DNA of 48,037 nt from Acidobacteria bacterium 13_2_20CM_57_17 (GCA_001914785.1 MNDE01000099.1:1-48037); one strand, 5' to 3'; positions 16,425 through 25,641 are shown, counted from the stretch's first letter. Numbers and translations: made by a program. Notes: a model not told the origin generated them from the letters alone.

Positions 16425-17342
16425 TTATTCATTCGCAGGATGCCCCGGAGCGAGCTTTTCGATGGCGGGAAATGGCGCGGAGGCGGTGAAGGAATGCTCC
16501 GGAACGGCGGTCCCGGAGCGCAGTGCTTTCGCCATCAAGGTCATGGCTTCTCCCGTGTTGGGCGGGACAATCACCGTGGCGGCCAATTGCCCGGTACGAA
16601 CCCACGCCTGGCCCGTTCTGGGCACTCCATCGCAACCGATGATGGGAATGCCAAACCACTGGTCCCGCTCCGGATCGGGAATCGTCTCATCGATCGCTTT
16701 GCGCGCGCCGATGCCCATAGCGTCATTCTGCGCGACGATCAGGTCAATACGCAACCGCTGGGCGGCCATCAAGCGGAGCCACGAACAAACGCTTTGGTGA
16801 GCGCTTTCTTCGGTCCACCGGCCTCGCAAGGTAGTTACGTGCACGTTGGGCGCGAGCAGTTCCTGGAGCCCCGTATAGCGTTCGCGGGAGACCGAACTGA
16901 CCGAGGGTCCTTGAATGAGGAGGATCGAGCCGCCTCGGGGAAGAAGAGCGGCGACCTGGCGGCCCTGAATCCGGCCAACTTCTACTTGATCGGCGCTCAC
17001 GGAAAAAACGGGAGAGCGAGCAGTCTTGCGAAGCTCGATAGCGTATTCGGCGTGACGACTGAGAATGGCCCAGCCGATACCGGTGCCCGCGGCAGTTTTA
17101 GCGACTTGCGGAAAGGACGTGGCACCGACAGGCTCGACGAGGATTCCGCTCGGCCGAAGAGACGGTTCCGCCTGAATGGCTTTGAGAAGCTGGGTGCTTT
17201 GCGTGATGGCGTCGTCATTGGCATAAATGATCTGGGCCTCGACATCGAGTTCCGCGGCGGCAGCTTTCGCGGCCGCAGCTTGTTCCATCTGATAGTCGTT
17301 GTCCTTGGTTATCAGGGAGACCAGAAAACGAAAAGTGGTCAT
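16425..17342 (-). CDS. Leaderless sugar-binding-fold protein (periplasmic-binding-protein type)
   Basis: The 305-residue product has the two-lobed fold of ribose/LacI-like periplasmic binding proteins. It begins FRFLVSLITKDNDYQMEQAAAAK and has GILVEPVG, GGSILLIQGP, RIDLIVAQNDAMGIGARKAI and IIGCDGVP. Unlike transport partners it has no signal peptide: ATG 17342 has a perfect GGAGGT at six bases and the sequence goes straight into the first beta strand. It also has no HTH, and there is no ABC permease or ATPase nearby. It sits between araB and galM in the operon. It may be a cytoplasmic sugar sensor or partner of an unseen regulator. The fold is secure; the role is unknown. Confidence 0.8.
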   Translation of the reverse strand: MTTFRFLVSLITKDNDYQMEQAAAAKAAAAELDVEAQIIYANDDAITQSTQLLKAIQAEPSLRPSGILVEPVGATSFPQVAKTAAGTGIGWAILSRHAEYAIELRKTARSPVFSVSADQVEVGRIQGRQVAALLPRGGSILLIQGPSVSSVSRERYTGLQELLAPNVHVTTLRGRWTEESAHQSVCSWLRLMAAQRLRIDLIVAQNDAMGIGARKAIDETIPDPERDQWFGIPIIGCDGVPRTGQAWVRTGQLAATVIVPPNTGEAMTLMAKALRSGTAVPEHSFTASAPFPAIEKLAPGHPANE

Positions 17343-17423
17343 CCGATACCTCCGCCGTCCAAAAAAAGCCAAATCACCAGCGCCGTGAAGACATGAAGAA
17401 TTGCGAATCCAGCCACGCGTGGT

Positions 17424-19007
17424 TTAGCGAGTTGTATGAGCATGCGCCGACTCGGATAGTTGAATCAAGCCGGGGAGCAGATTTCCAAATTCGGCGTCTT
17501 GAGGCCGGCCGAAGGCAAAATAAACCTTGTTGTAGAGCGCGTAGAGATTGTCGTAAACGGCCTTCGCCGAAACTTGCGGCTGAAAAACTTTGTACTGCGG
17601 GCAGATTCTGTCTTGCGCTTCCTCTACAGTCTTGAAAACGCCCGCGGCGAGAAAGGCAAAAATGGCCGAACCTAGGCTGACCACATTGCCCGCGGGAACG
17701 AGCACGGGCCTGCCCAGCACATTCGCATACACCTGATTCAGGACATGGTTTTTCTGGGGAATCCCGCCGGCGTTGATGACCCGCCGGACGATGACGCCGT
17801 GCTCTTCCATGCGATCGAGAATGACTCGCGTGTGCAATGCAGTGCCTTCAATGGCGGCGAACAATTCGTCCTGTGCGGTGGTCTGCAGATTCCAGCCAAA
17901 GGTAATGCCACGCAAGTTTGGATTTACCAGAACCGTGCGGTCGCCGTTGTCCCAGGTAATGCGCAGAAGGCCGGTTTGGCCGGCGCGATAGTTTTCCAGT
18001 CCACGGGAGAGAGTCGTCACATCGGTTCCGGCGCGTGTAGCAATGGATTGAAAAATATCGCCGACCGCGGAGAGACCGGCTTCGATGCCGGTACGCTGCG
18101 GGTGCACGCTGCCTTGGACAACACCGCATACTCCGGGAACCAAACGCACGGAGGGAGTAATCCCGATAATGCAGGTGGACGTTCCGACGACGTTCACGAT
18201 GTCTTCGCTGCGGCAACCCGCGCCGATGGCGTCCCAATGCGCATCGAACGCGCCGACAGGAATGGGAATACCAGGCTTCAAACCGAGTTGCTGCGCCCAG
18301 TGAGGCGAAAGCCGGCCTGCGAGCTGATTGGAAGCGGCGCATTCACCGTCGATTTTTTCGCGCACTCCAGCGAAGAGTGGGTCTACCTTGACGAGAAAAT
18401 CCTCCGGCGGCAGGCCGCCGAGCGAGGGGTTCCACATCCACTTATGGCCCATGGCGCAGACGCTGCGCTTCACTTGCTTCGCGTCCGTGATGCTGCAGAG
18501 CGTTGCGGCGACCATGTCGCAATGTTCAAACGCGGAGACGAATTCGGCGCGCTTCGCGGGGTTGTGGCGAAGCCAGTGGAGGAGTTTCGAGAATCCCCAT
18601 TCCGAGGAATACACACCGCCGCACCAGTCGATCGCGGCGAGCTTCTCGCGATGCGCGGCCGCGGTGATTTCGGCGGCTTCCGCTTTGGCGCGGTGATCGC
18701 ACCACAAATAATAGTCGTCGAGCGGTTGAAGGTTTTTGCCGACGGGAATGACGGAAGACCCGGTCGTATCCAGCGCAAGGGCTTGAATCTGATCGGCTGG
18801 AACGCCGGATTTCTGGACCGCTTCGCGAGTAGCGGCCGCGAGCGCCCGCATATGATCTTCGTGGGACTGTGTGGCGTATTCGGGATCCTCACGTTTGCGA
18901 TGCAGAGGATATTCAGCGTTGGCGGATGCCAGCAGTCCGCGTTCGCTGTCCACGATGGAAACGCGAACGCTCAATGTCCCAAAATCTACTCCGGCAACGG
19001 CGGCCAT
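17424..19007 (-). CDS. araB: L-ribulokinase
   Basis: This 527-residue FGGY-family kinase phosphorylates L-ribulose to L-ribulose-5-phosphate. The N-terminal phosphate loop GVDFGTLSVRVSIVD, the segment DTTGSSVIPV, the ribulokinase-like WGFSKLLHWLRHNP and MGHKWMWNPSLGGLP, and the C-terminal FGGY-type region INAGGIPQKN...NVVSLGSAIFAFLAAG are all present. GVDFGTLSVR and GHKWMWNP are more like AraB than xylulokinase or glycerol kinase. ATG 19007 is preceded by GGAGAG. It lies in the operon araD - symporter - small membrane protein - araB, consistent with arabinose catabolism. Confidence 0.93.
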   Translation of the reverse strand: MAAVAGVDFGTLSVRVSIVDSERGLLASANAEYPLHRKREDPEYATQSHEDHMRALAAATREAVQKSGVPADQIQALALDTTGSSVIPVGKNLQPLDDYYLWCDHRAKAEAAEITAAAHREKLAAIDWCGGVYSSEWGFSKLLHWLRHNPAKRAEFVSAFEHCDMVAATLCSITDAKQVKRSVCAMGHKWMWNPSLGGLPPEDFLVKVDPLFAGVREKIDGECAASNQLAGRLSPHWAQQLGLKPGIPIPVGAFDAHWDAIGAGCRSEDIVNVVGTSTCIIGITPSVRLVPGVCGVVQGSVHPQRTGIEAGLSAVGDIFQSIATRAGTDVTTLSRGLENYRAGQTGLLRITWDNGDRTVLVNPNLRGITFGWNLQTTAQDELFAAIEGTALHTRVILDRMEEHGVIVRRVINAGGIPQKNHVLNQVYANVLGRPVLVPAGNVVSLGSAIFAFLAAGVFKTVEEAQDRICPQYKVFQPQVSAKAVYDNLYALYNKVYFAFGRPQDAEFGNLLPGLIQLSESAHAHTTR

Positions 19008-19061
19008 GCACGCTCTCCGGTAATGTCCTTTGCGCCAGCACTCCTCAGCAGCAGGGAATTC

Positions 19062-19280
19062 TCACACCTTGCGTTTAGGAGAGAACTTGATGCAATAGAT
19101 CAGCCCCAGGACGAACAACAGGGCTCCCCACCATACCGGAGCATGCAAATTGGCCAAGTGCACCGTCTCGGGCGGATACGACCATTCCGCCAGCCCGCTG
19201 GCAAAAATCAGGAATCCATACACCAGCAAGAGTACTCCCACAAAGAACCAAACCGGAATGATGTGATGTTTTTCGCTCAT
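19062..19280 (-). CDS. Small two-helix membrane protein in the symporter operon
   Basis: The 72-residue protein has two hydrophobic segments (FFVGVLLLVYGFLIFASGL and WWGALLFVLGLIYCIKF) separated by a WSYPPETVHLANLHAP loop, and a basic C-terminal tail. It starts seven bases after the symporter stop, with GGTGAGG as ribosome-binding site. Similar small proteins accompany SSS symporters in other genomes, which suggests a transporter accessory subunit; this is inference from position. No catalytic residues are seen. Confidence 0.75.
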   Translation of the reverse strand: MSEKHHIIPVWFFVGVLLLVYGFLIFASGLAEWSYPPETVHLANLHAPVWWGALLFVLGLIYCIKFSPKRKV

Positions 19281-19286
19281 GTCGCC

Positions 19287-20990
19287 TCACCGGAAAATGA
19301 TTTGCAGAACCACCAGGATGACGAGTGCGGCCACTCCCCAAACCGCCGGCCGATGCAACCAGTTCGTATGCACTTCGCGGGGTACTTCCGTAAGTGCATA
19401 AACCAACCCCCTCAGTTCCTCATCCGGCTTGGGTTTGGTTACCAACGTCACGAGTACAGTGACCACCACGCAAGTGACGCACGCCCAGAGCGCCTGCCAC
19501 ATGGCTTGCGCAAGCGGTTGCGCCAGCGGCGACAACGCAAACACCTTCACCCAACTCGGATCGAACTTCATCAAGAGGAATACGGTGACGGAGGTAACCA
19601 CACCTGCTAGCAGCCCCCAAAACCCGGCCATCCGGCTTACGCGTTTCCAAAGCATGCCAAGCACAACCGTACCAAACAGCGGAGCGATGAAGAAACCGAA
19701 CAGCGCCTGCACATAGTCCATCATACTTTTGTTGTACTGGACCAGATAGGCCGTTCCGATGCTCACAAACAAACCGATCATCGTGCACCACCGCCCCATC
19801 GAAACGTAGTGAGCATCGGGCGCATCTTTGCGCATATACGGACGATAGATGTCGTAGGTCCAGACCGTCGCGAAAGCGCTCACATTGCCTGCCATGCCGG
19901 CCATGAACCCTGCCACCAGCGCAGTGATTCCAAGCCCCAGCAGACCCGGCCCGCAATAGCGCGCCAGCATAAGCGGCAGGACGTCATCGTATTTAAACTG
20001 TCCCGGCTGCGCCACGTTTCCCGGAACAAGATGAAAAGGCAGGACCGCGCGCCCCAGGAGGCCAGGAAGAATCACGATGAGAGGCACGGCCATTTTGAAA
20101 AAAGAGCCAATAATCGGCGCCAGCTTTGCTGAGCGCACGTCTCTTGCAGAAAGCACGCGCTGCACGACAAGAAAGTCGGTCGTCCAATACCCCATCGACT
20201 GCACCGCGGCCAAGCCAAACACGATCGCGATCCAGTGGACTCCCATAGGGTTGTTGCTGGCCGAGCTCATCGGACCCCACATGTGGGTGAAATCCTGGCC
20301 CGGAAATCTTTCGTGAATTCGCGCGACCATGCCGCTCCAGCCACCGGTTTCGACCAAACCGAGAATGGGAATTAATAGCGCCCCAAACCAAATCAGAAAA
20401 AACTGCAAAACCTCATTGAAGATCGCGGAAAAAAGTCCGCCGGCGGCGACATATACGCCCACTGTAAGAGAAGAAACGATGATGCTAAAATGCAAATTCC
20501 ACCCAAGCACCACTTCCATGACCACCGCCATGGCATACATGTTGACACCCGACATAAGGATGGTCATGAACGCAAAGGTCACTGCGCTGAGTGCGCTCGC
20601 CTCGGTCCCATAGCGGAGTTTCAAGTATCCCGGGACCGAATGCGTCTTGGAAATGTAATAGAACGGCATCATCACGATGCCGAGGAACACCATGGCCGGA
20701 ATCGCGCCTATCCAATACCAATGCGCGGCCATAATGCCGTATTGATACGCGTTGCCCGCCCAGCCGAGAAGTTCCAACGAACCCAGGTTGGCCGACACAA
20801 ACGCCAGCCCAGCCACCCACGCAGTCATTTCGCGGCCGGCCAGGAAGAAGTCTTCGCCCGTCTTGGCGAAGCGCTTCAAATAGAAACCGATGCCCAGCAC
20901 CAGAGCAAAATAGAAGGCGATAATGACCAGATCCACCGCGGAAAGATGGACAAGCGTGGTTGGTGCAGCCGACGCCATCATCGCGATCAT
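19287..20990 (-). CDS. Sodium/solute symporter (SSS family), probable sugar importer
   Basis: This 567-residue inner-membrane protein has about 14 hydrophobic helices. SSS landmarks include the N-terminal region FFLAGREMTAWVAGLAFVSANLGSLE, which contributes to the sodium site, and the core ALVAGFMAGMAGNVSAFATVWTYDIYRPYM, the SSS signature with the conserved sodium-binding Ser/Thr region. The vSGLT branch carries galactose or other sugars. The start ATG overlaps the araD stop (ATGA at 20987-20990) behind AAGGAG, so it is co-translated with araD. Operon context with araB and araD favours L-arabinose as substrate; galactose is an alternative given galK/galT upstream. Confidence 0.92.
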   Translation of the reverse strand: MIAMMASAAPTTLVHLSAVDLVIIAFYFALVLGIGFYLKRFAKTGEDFFLAGREMTAWVAGLAFVSANLGSLELLGWAGNAYQYGIMAAHWYWIGAIPAMVFLGIVMMPFYYISKTHSVPGYLKLRYGTEASALSAVTFAFMTILMSGVNMYAMAVVMEVVLGWNLHFSIIVSSLTVGVYVAAGGLFSAIFNEVLQFFLIWFGALLIPILGLVETGGWSGMVARIHERFPGQDFTHMWGPMSSASNNPMGVHWIAIVFGLAAVQSMGYWTTDFLVVQRVLSARDVRSAKLAPIIGSFFKMAVPLIVILPGLLGRAVLPFHLVPGNVAQPGQFKYDDVLPLMLARYCGPGLLGLGITALVAGFMAGMAGNVSAFATVWTYDIYRPYMRKDAPDAHYVSMGRWCTMIGLFVSIGTAYLVQYNKSMMDYVQALFGFFIAPLFGTVVLGMLWKRVSRMAGFWGLLAGVVTSVTVFLLMKFDPSWVKVFALSPLAQPLAQAMWQALWACVTCVVVTVLVTLVTKPKPDEELRGLVYALTEVPREVHTNWLHRPAVWGVAALVILVVLQIIFR

Positions 20991-21691
20991 TTTTTCTCCT
21001 TGGGCTGCCCATAGTAGGCGGCCTTCCCGTGTTTCCTCAGATAGTGCTGGTCGTGAAGAAAGCGCCCAATCGCGCGAGCTTCCTGATTGATGCCCAGAGT
21101 AAAGTACGCCATGCGCGCGACGGATTCCAGAACAACGGCATTATGCGCCGAAGTTGCGGGGTCGGCGCCCCAGGCAAACGCTCCGTGATTGGCCACCAGC
21201 ACGGCAGGAATCGCGGAAGGGTCCACTCCTTCAAATGCCCGCACGATGGCGTGTCCCGTATTCTCTTCATATTTCGAAGCTATTTCTGCGTCCGTCATTT
21301 CCTTAGTTACAGGAACCGGTCCATGGAAATAATCGGCGTGCGTCGTTCCCAAGCAAGGGATGGATCGGCGCGCCTGCGCCCACGCCGTCGCGTACTCCGA
21401 ATGCGTATGACTGATTCCGCCGATCGCGGGAAACGACTTGTACAAAACGAGATGCGTAGGCAAGTCCGACGAAGGGCGCAGCTTGCCCTCTACAATCTTC
21501 CCGTTCAAATCGGTGACCACTAAATCTGCCGGCCTCAACCGCTCATAAGGTACGCCGCTTGGCTTGATCACCACCAGCGACTTCTGCCGAGAAATGCCGC
21601 TGGCATTCCCAAACGTATAAAGGACCAACCCTTTACGCACCAGCTCTAGGTTTGCTTCCAGTACCGCTTTGTGAAGGTCAGGGAGCAGCAT
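20987..21691 (-). CDS. araD: L-ribulose-5-phosphate 4-epimerase
   Basis: The 234-residue class II aldolase/epimerase interconverts L-ribulose-5-phosphate and D-xylulose-5-phosphate. Zinc ligands line up with the E. coli numbering when translation starts at ATG 21691: D76 in LRPSSD, H95 and H97 in SHTHSEY, and H169 in VANHGAFAWG. FGNASGISR supplies the phosphate-binding part. The open frame extends to a GTG at 21751, but that extension matches nothing and AraD length (231 in E. coli) favours the shorter form. A LacI-type operator lies about 82-95 nt upstream. It is the first gene of the arabinose operon and overlaps the symporter start. Confidence 0.93.
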   Translation of the reverse strand: MLLPDLHKAVLEANLELVRKGLVLYTFGNASGISRQKSLVVIKPSGVPYERLRPADLVVTDLNGKIVEGKLRPSSDLPTHLVLYKSFPAIGGISHTHSEYATAWAQARRSIPCLGTTHADYFHGPVPVTKEMTDAEIASKYEENTGHAIVRAFEGVDPSAIPAVLVANHGAFAWGADPATSAHNAVVLESVARMAYFTLGINQEARAIGRFLHDQHYLRKHGKAAYYGQPKEKK

Positions 21692-21772
21692 CAGTTCGTG
21701 TTTGAGCCTAAAAAACGCCCTCTCGCGGGTAACAGCGCGGAACGTTATCACGCCACGAAGCGGCGTGCCAAG

Positions 21773-21786
21773 CGTAATCGCTTACA
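21773..21786 (-). promoter_or_regulatory. LacI-type operator upstream of araD
   Basis: On the minus strand this reads TGTAAGCGATTACG, an imperfect palindrome. It agrees at 11 of 14 positions with the site TGTAAACGGTTACA at 47885-47898 in front of the second arabinose locus, differing only at three purine/purine positions. A weak TTGCGA...AATACG promoter lies just upstream on the same strand, placing the site near the transcript start. Repressor binding is inference. Confidence 0.6.
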
Positions 21787-21821
21787 ATGTGCGTATTGCG
21801 CGGATCTGGGGACATCGCAAG

Positions 21822-22889
21822 CTAAGCGTTCCCCTGCTCCGCAACGCGATCCAGGTAGTGAATTTCCCCTGCTTCCACAAGCTGTGCCGCCGCGCGCTCT
21901 GGCGTAACGTCTCGCTGCGGAGACCCAAGAAGTTCGTAGCCCACCATGAATTTTTGAATCGTCGCGGAGCGCAGCAGCGGCGGAAAATAGTGCGCGTGGA
22001 GGTGCCACTCTTCGTAGGCGCCTCCATCGGTGGGCTTCTGGTGAAATCCCATGGAATACGGGAACGCCGTCTCAAACAAATTGTCGTAGCGAATAGTAAT
22101 TCGCCGCAGGATGTCGCCAAGCAGATCAGGCTCTCGCTCGCTGAGTTGATCGATGGAAGCCAGATGGCGTTTGCTCAACACGAGCGATTCGAACGGCCAA
22201 ACCGCCCAGAACGGCACAATCACAGCAAAAGCATCGTTCTGGCAAACGACGCGCACATTCAATTGCAGCTCCAGCTTCAAGTAATCGCACAGCAGGCAGG
22301 ACTGTTTTTCAGCGCGATACTCCCGGAAAGACGCCAGCTCCCGAGTCGGAAGGTTTGGCAGTGAAGCGTTCGCCCAGATCTGGCAGTGCGGATGAGGATT
22401 ACTGGCGCCCATCATCTCGCCGCGATTCTCGAAAATCTGCACGTGGTTAATCCACGGCCTTTTCCCAAGCGCGCAGTACTGCTCGACCCATGCGTTCACG
22501 ACTCCGAGCAACTCCGCGATACTCATTCGCGGAACCGTGAGATCGTGGCGCGGCGAAAAACACATCACGCGGCTGATTCCCTGCTCTGCTTTCCCCACCA
22601 GCAAGCCGCGCGAATCAAATTGCAGAGCCGCGACCTCCGGCATCATCGCCGGATAATCGTTGTCAAAAACATACGTTTCCGTGTAACGCGGCGTTTGTGC
22701 TCCGCCCGCGCGCTTATTTCCAGGACACAAATAGCAGTTAGGATCGAATGAGACTGCAGGAGGTCTTGCGAGCTTTTCCACTTTCCCCTGCCACGGCCGC
22801 TGCATACGATGGGGTGACACGAGCACCCACTCCCGCAGGAGAGGATTAAACCGCCGGTGTGGAATTCGATTCAGCTCGTCGAAACTCAT
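21822..22889 (-). CDS. galT: Galactose-1-phosphate uridylyltransferase
   Basis: This 355-residue enzyme exchanges UMP between UDP-glucose and galactose-1-phosphate in the Leloir pathway. With ATG 22889 as start, the metal ligands C52 and C55 (CYLCPG) and H115 (FSPRHDLT) and the nucleophile motif HPHCQ at 166-170 (nucleophile H168) fall at almost exactly the E. coli positions. The open frame begins two residues earlier at a TTG. It follows galK by about 66 nt and precedes araD, all on the minus strand. A UDP-glucose 4-epimerase is not in the window. The assignment is secure. Confidence 0.95.
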   Translation of the reverse strand: MSFDELNRIPHRRFNPLLREWVLVSPHRMQRPWQGKVEKLARPPAVSFDPNCYLCPGNKRAGGAQTPRYTETYVFDNDYPAMMPEVAALQFDSRGLLVGKAEQGISRVMCFSPRHDLTVPRMSIAELLGVVNAWVEQYCALGKRPWINHVQIFENRGEMMGASNPHPHCQIWANASLPNLPTRELASFREYRAEKQSCLLCDYLKLELQLNVRVVCQNDAFAVIVPFWAVWPFESLVLSKRHLASIDQLSEREPDLLGDILRRITIRYDNLFETAFPYSMGFHQKPTDGGAYEEWHLHAHYFPPLLRSATIQKFMVGYELLGSPQRDVTPERAAAQLVEAGEIHYLDRVAEQGNA

Positions 22890-22955
22890 GGGCAAGGTCG
22901 AAGCATGACGCGCGTTAACAACTGGCTGCGCTTCCCTCCTCCGCTAAAAATCCTG

Positions 22956-24134
22956 TCACTTCACGGGTCTATTCTCTTCGAGAGTAATTTCCTTCGCGCC
23001 CTCGGCCGCTGGTGAAACATAAATCTCCGGAGTCAGACCCGTTTCAGAGGAATATGCTGCGGCCACGTTGCGCCGGAAATCGCTCACTGCCGCGGACTCT
23101 ACCAAATTGATAGTGCAGCCGCCAAATCCTCCGCCGGTCATTCGCGCTCCAATCAAGCCGGGTTGCGCCGCGGCAACTTCCACCATCAGGTCGAGTTCCC
23201 TGCAACTGACTTCGTAATCATCCCGCAGGCTCCGATGTGAGTCCTGCAGCAAAGGCCCGAGCGTCGTCGTGTCCCCTTTGCGAAACGCCTCAACCGCGCT
23301 ATTCACCCGCGCGTTTTCCGTAATGACGTGCCGGCACCGCGCGAACACCTTCCGCGAAAGGTTCTGACGATGATCCTCCAACTGAGAAAGTGTTACGTCA
23401 CGAAGCGCCCGAACCTCCGGCAGCACGATGCGCAGGATTCGAACGCCTTCTTCGCATTCCGCGCGGCGCGTATTGTATTCGCCGGAAGCCAGTTCGTGCC
23501 GGACCATGGTATTGCAGATCACCAGTTGCAAGTTCGGCGGAAGTCTTACGAATTCGTGCTTCAGCGAGCGGCAGTCCAGCAAAAGCGCATGTGACGCGCG
23601 ACCGAAGCACGAAATAAACTGGTCCATAATTCCAACGCGCGCGCCCACGAACTCGTTCTCTGCTTTTTGACATAGCTTCGCCAGTTCGGCGCGGTTCTCC
23701 GCGTCACCACTCTGCCGAAGCAGCGCAAAAGCAACGGAGACTTCGACAGCAGCCGACGAACTTAATCCGGCGCCAAGTGGCACTTCGCCTGCGATATAGA
23801 CATTTGCTCCGCTAATGGGCTTCCCTGCTCGCCGAAGTGCCCAAGCCACACCCAGTGGATAGTTGGCCCAGTGTTTCTCCGGCAGGGGTGACAACGAATC
23901 GAGGCGCGCCTCGATCGTTTCATTGAAATTTTCAGAATGAATAACCAGCTTGCCGTCACCCCGCGGAGCAGCAGCCGCCCAACAATAGAAGTCAATCGCC
24001 GCTGGCAGCACGAATCCTTCGTTATAGTCGGTGTGCTCGCCGATCAGATTCAGGCGCCCAGGCGCCCGGTAAGCGCTTGCGGTCGTCCCAAAGCGCGCCT
24101 TGAATCCGTCCAGAATTTGCAGGGGTGTTTTCAA
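22956..24134 (-). CDS. galK: Galactokinase
   Basis: The 392-residue GHMP kinase phosphorylates galactose at C1. The galactokinase signature GRLNLIGEHTDYN (26-38, with catalytic-site R27), the GHMP ATP motif PLGAGLSSSAA (119-129), the catalytic base D171 in GIMDQFIS and the C-terminal GARMTGGGFGGCTI are intact. The visible start is a TTG at 24134 with a weak ribosome-binding site. It is divergent from allB with 143 nt between them, so this interval holds two promoters. It begins the minus-strand sugar block galK-galT-ara. Confidence 0.95.
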   Translation of the reverse strand: MKTPLQILDGFKARFGTTASAYRAPGRLNLIGEHTDYNEGFVLPAAIDFYCWAAAAPRGDGKLVIHSENFNETIEARLDSLSPLPEKHWANYPLGVAWALRRAGKPISGANVYIAGEVPLGAGLSSSAAVEVSVAFALLRQSGDAENRAELAKLCQKAENEFVGARVGIMDQFISCFGRASHALLLDCRSLKHEFVRLPPNLQLVICNTMVRHELASGEYNTRRAECEEGVRILRIVLPEVRALRDVTLSQLEDHRQNLSRKVFARCRHVITENARVNSAVEAFRKGDTTTLGPLLQDSHRSLRDDYEVSCRELDLMVEVAAAQPGLIGARMTGGGFGGCTINLVESAAVSDFRRNVAAAYSSETGLTPEIYVSPAAEGAKEITLEENRPVK

Positions 24135-24277
24135 CGACCGCTATTATCACAGACTTATTTTCCGCTCAGGTTAAAAATTTGCAGCGAACCAGAGAAGCTG
24201 GGGGCGCTTGGGGAGTTGTGGACGGTTGCGGTACCCTTCTGCTGAGCATAGCGCCTGCGCGTTTGTACAGCACAAAC

Positions 24278-25627
24278 ATGAGCCTCACAGCTTTTCTCTC
24301 ACGTCGAGTCGTGACCCCGCGGGGAATCAAACCGACAGCTGTGCTCGTCGAAGACGGCCGAATCCTCGAGGTTGTTTTGCCTGATCAATTGCCCGCGCAA
24401 ATTCCCGTTCAGGACTTTGGTAACGCCGCCATTCTGCCGGGCTTGGTGGACTCTCATGTTCACATCAACGAGCCTGGTCGCACGGAGTGGGAAGGATTCC
24501 GTACGGCGACCCGCGCCGCCGCGGCTAGCGGCTATACGCTGCTTGTAGACATGCCGCTGAATTGCCTGCCGCCCACGACCACTGTCGCCGCCCTCGAAGC
24601 AAAACGAAACGCAGCGAAAGACCAGTGCTACGTGGATTGGGTGGCCTGGGGCGGCGTGGTGAGCAACAACCAGAAGCATATTGAAGAACTGGCAGCCGCA
24701 GGCGTGCCGGGATTCAAGTGCTTCCTCATTCATCCCGGCATCGACGGCTTCACTATGGTCAGCGAACCAGAGCTGCGTGCTGCACTGCCGCATGTCGCTC
24801 GCACCGGCTTGCCACTCCTGGTTCACGCGGAACTGCCCGCTCCCGTGGACGCAGCAACGCACCGATTGACCGGCGCGGATTGGAGCAAGTACTCGACATA
24901 TCTGCAATCGCGGCCCGATGAAGCGGAGCTATCCGCGATTCGGCTGATGCTCTCCCTCTGCCGCGAATTTCACTTCCGCCTGCACATCGTCCATCTGGCA
25001 ACAAGCGAAGCGCTGGACATGTTGCGCGTGGCAAAATCAGAAGGCCTGCCTGTAACTGTTGAAACCTGTCCGCACTACCTGCATTTTTTTGCCGACAAAA
25101 TCCCGGACGGACAAACACTCTTCAAATGTGCACCGCCCATTCGCAGCTCTGAGAATCGCGAAAAACTCTGGCAAGGCCTTCGAGAAAAAGTGATCGATCT
25201 GGTGGCTACCGATCATTCTCCCTGTCCTCCAGAGATGAAGCGGCTCGGCGAAAGAAATTTCCAAGCGGCGTGGGGAGGGATCGCCAGCCTATCGTTGGCT
25301 CTGCCCATCATGTGGACGGAGGCCATTTCCCGCGGATTCACACTTACAGATATCGCGCAATGGATGGCCGAGGGTCCTGCGAGGCTTGCCGGATGTGACT
25401 CGCGCAAGGGCCGCATCGCCAAAGGCTTCGATGCCGACCTCGTGGTGTTTGAACCGAAAGCCGAATTTGTAGCGACTGAGAACCATCTTCACTACCGTCA
25501 TCGCGTTTCACCGTATTTGGGCGAAAAACTCCGCGGCGTGGTCAAGGCAACTTACCTGCGCGGCGATTGCATATTCCGCGATGGCGAATTCCCGGCAGAG
25601 CCAAGAGGGCGTGAATTCCGCAGGTAA
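24278..25627 (+). CDS. allB: Allantoinase
   Basis: This 449-residue amidohydrolase opens allantoin to allantoate. The binuclear zinc ligands are all visible: H60 and H62 in HVHINEP, bridging K147 in GFKCFLI, H183 in LLVHAE, H239 in HIVHLA and D312 in ATDHSPC. HVHINEPGRTEWEGF and DMPLNCLPPTT are allantoinase rather than dihydroorotase or hydantoinase wording. The frame extends upstream to 24125, but ATG 24278 starts the homologous region. It precedes the xanthine dehydrogenase operon by 72 nt and is the enzyme missing from that operon, so the two are functionally one pathway. Confidence 0.95.
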   Translation: MSLTAFLSRRVVTPRGIKPTAVLVEDGRILEVVLPDQLPAQIPVQDFGNAAILPGLVDSHVHINEPGRTEWEGFRTATRAAAASGYTLLVDMPLNCLPPTTTVAALEAKRNAAKDQCYVDWVAWGGVVSNNQKHIEELAAAGVPGFKCFLIHPGIDGFTMVSEPELRAALPHVARTGLPLLVHAELPAPVDAATHRLTGADWSKYSTYLQSRPDEAELSAIRLMLSLCREFHFRLHIVHLATSEALDMLRVAKSEGLPVTVETCPHYLHFFADKIPDGQTLFKCAPPIRSSENREKLWQGLREKVIDLVATDHSPCPPEMKRLGERNFQAAWGGIASLSLALPIMWTEAISRGFTLTDIAQWMAEGPARLAGCDSRKGRIAKGFDADLVVFEPKAEFVATENHLHYRHRVSPYLGEKLRGVVKATYLRGDCIFRDGEFPAEPRGREFRR

Positions 25628-25641
25628 TGGTCTTCCCAAAC

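Noticed and set aside
17745..19610. 621-codon open frame on the plus strand across araB and the small membrane protein
   Set aside because: It is antisense to clear araB and symporter-operon genes, has no recognisable domain or start signal, and results from GC-rich codon bias on the other strand.
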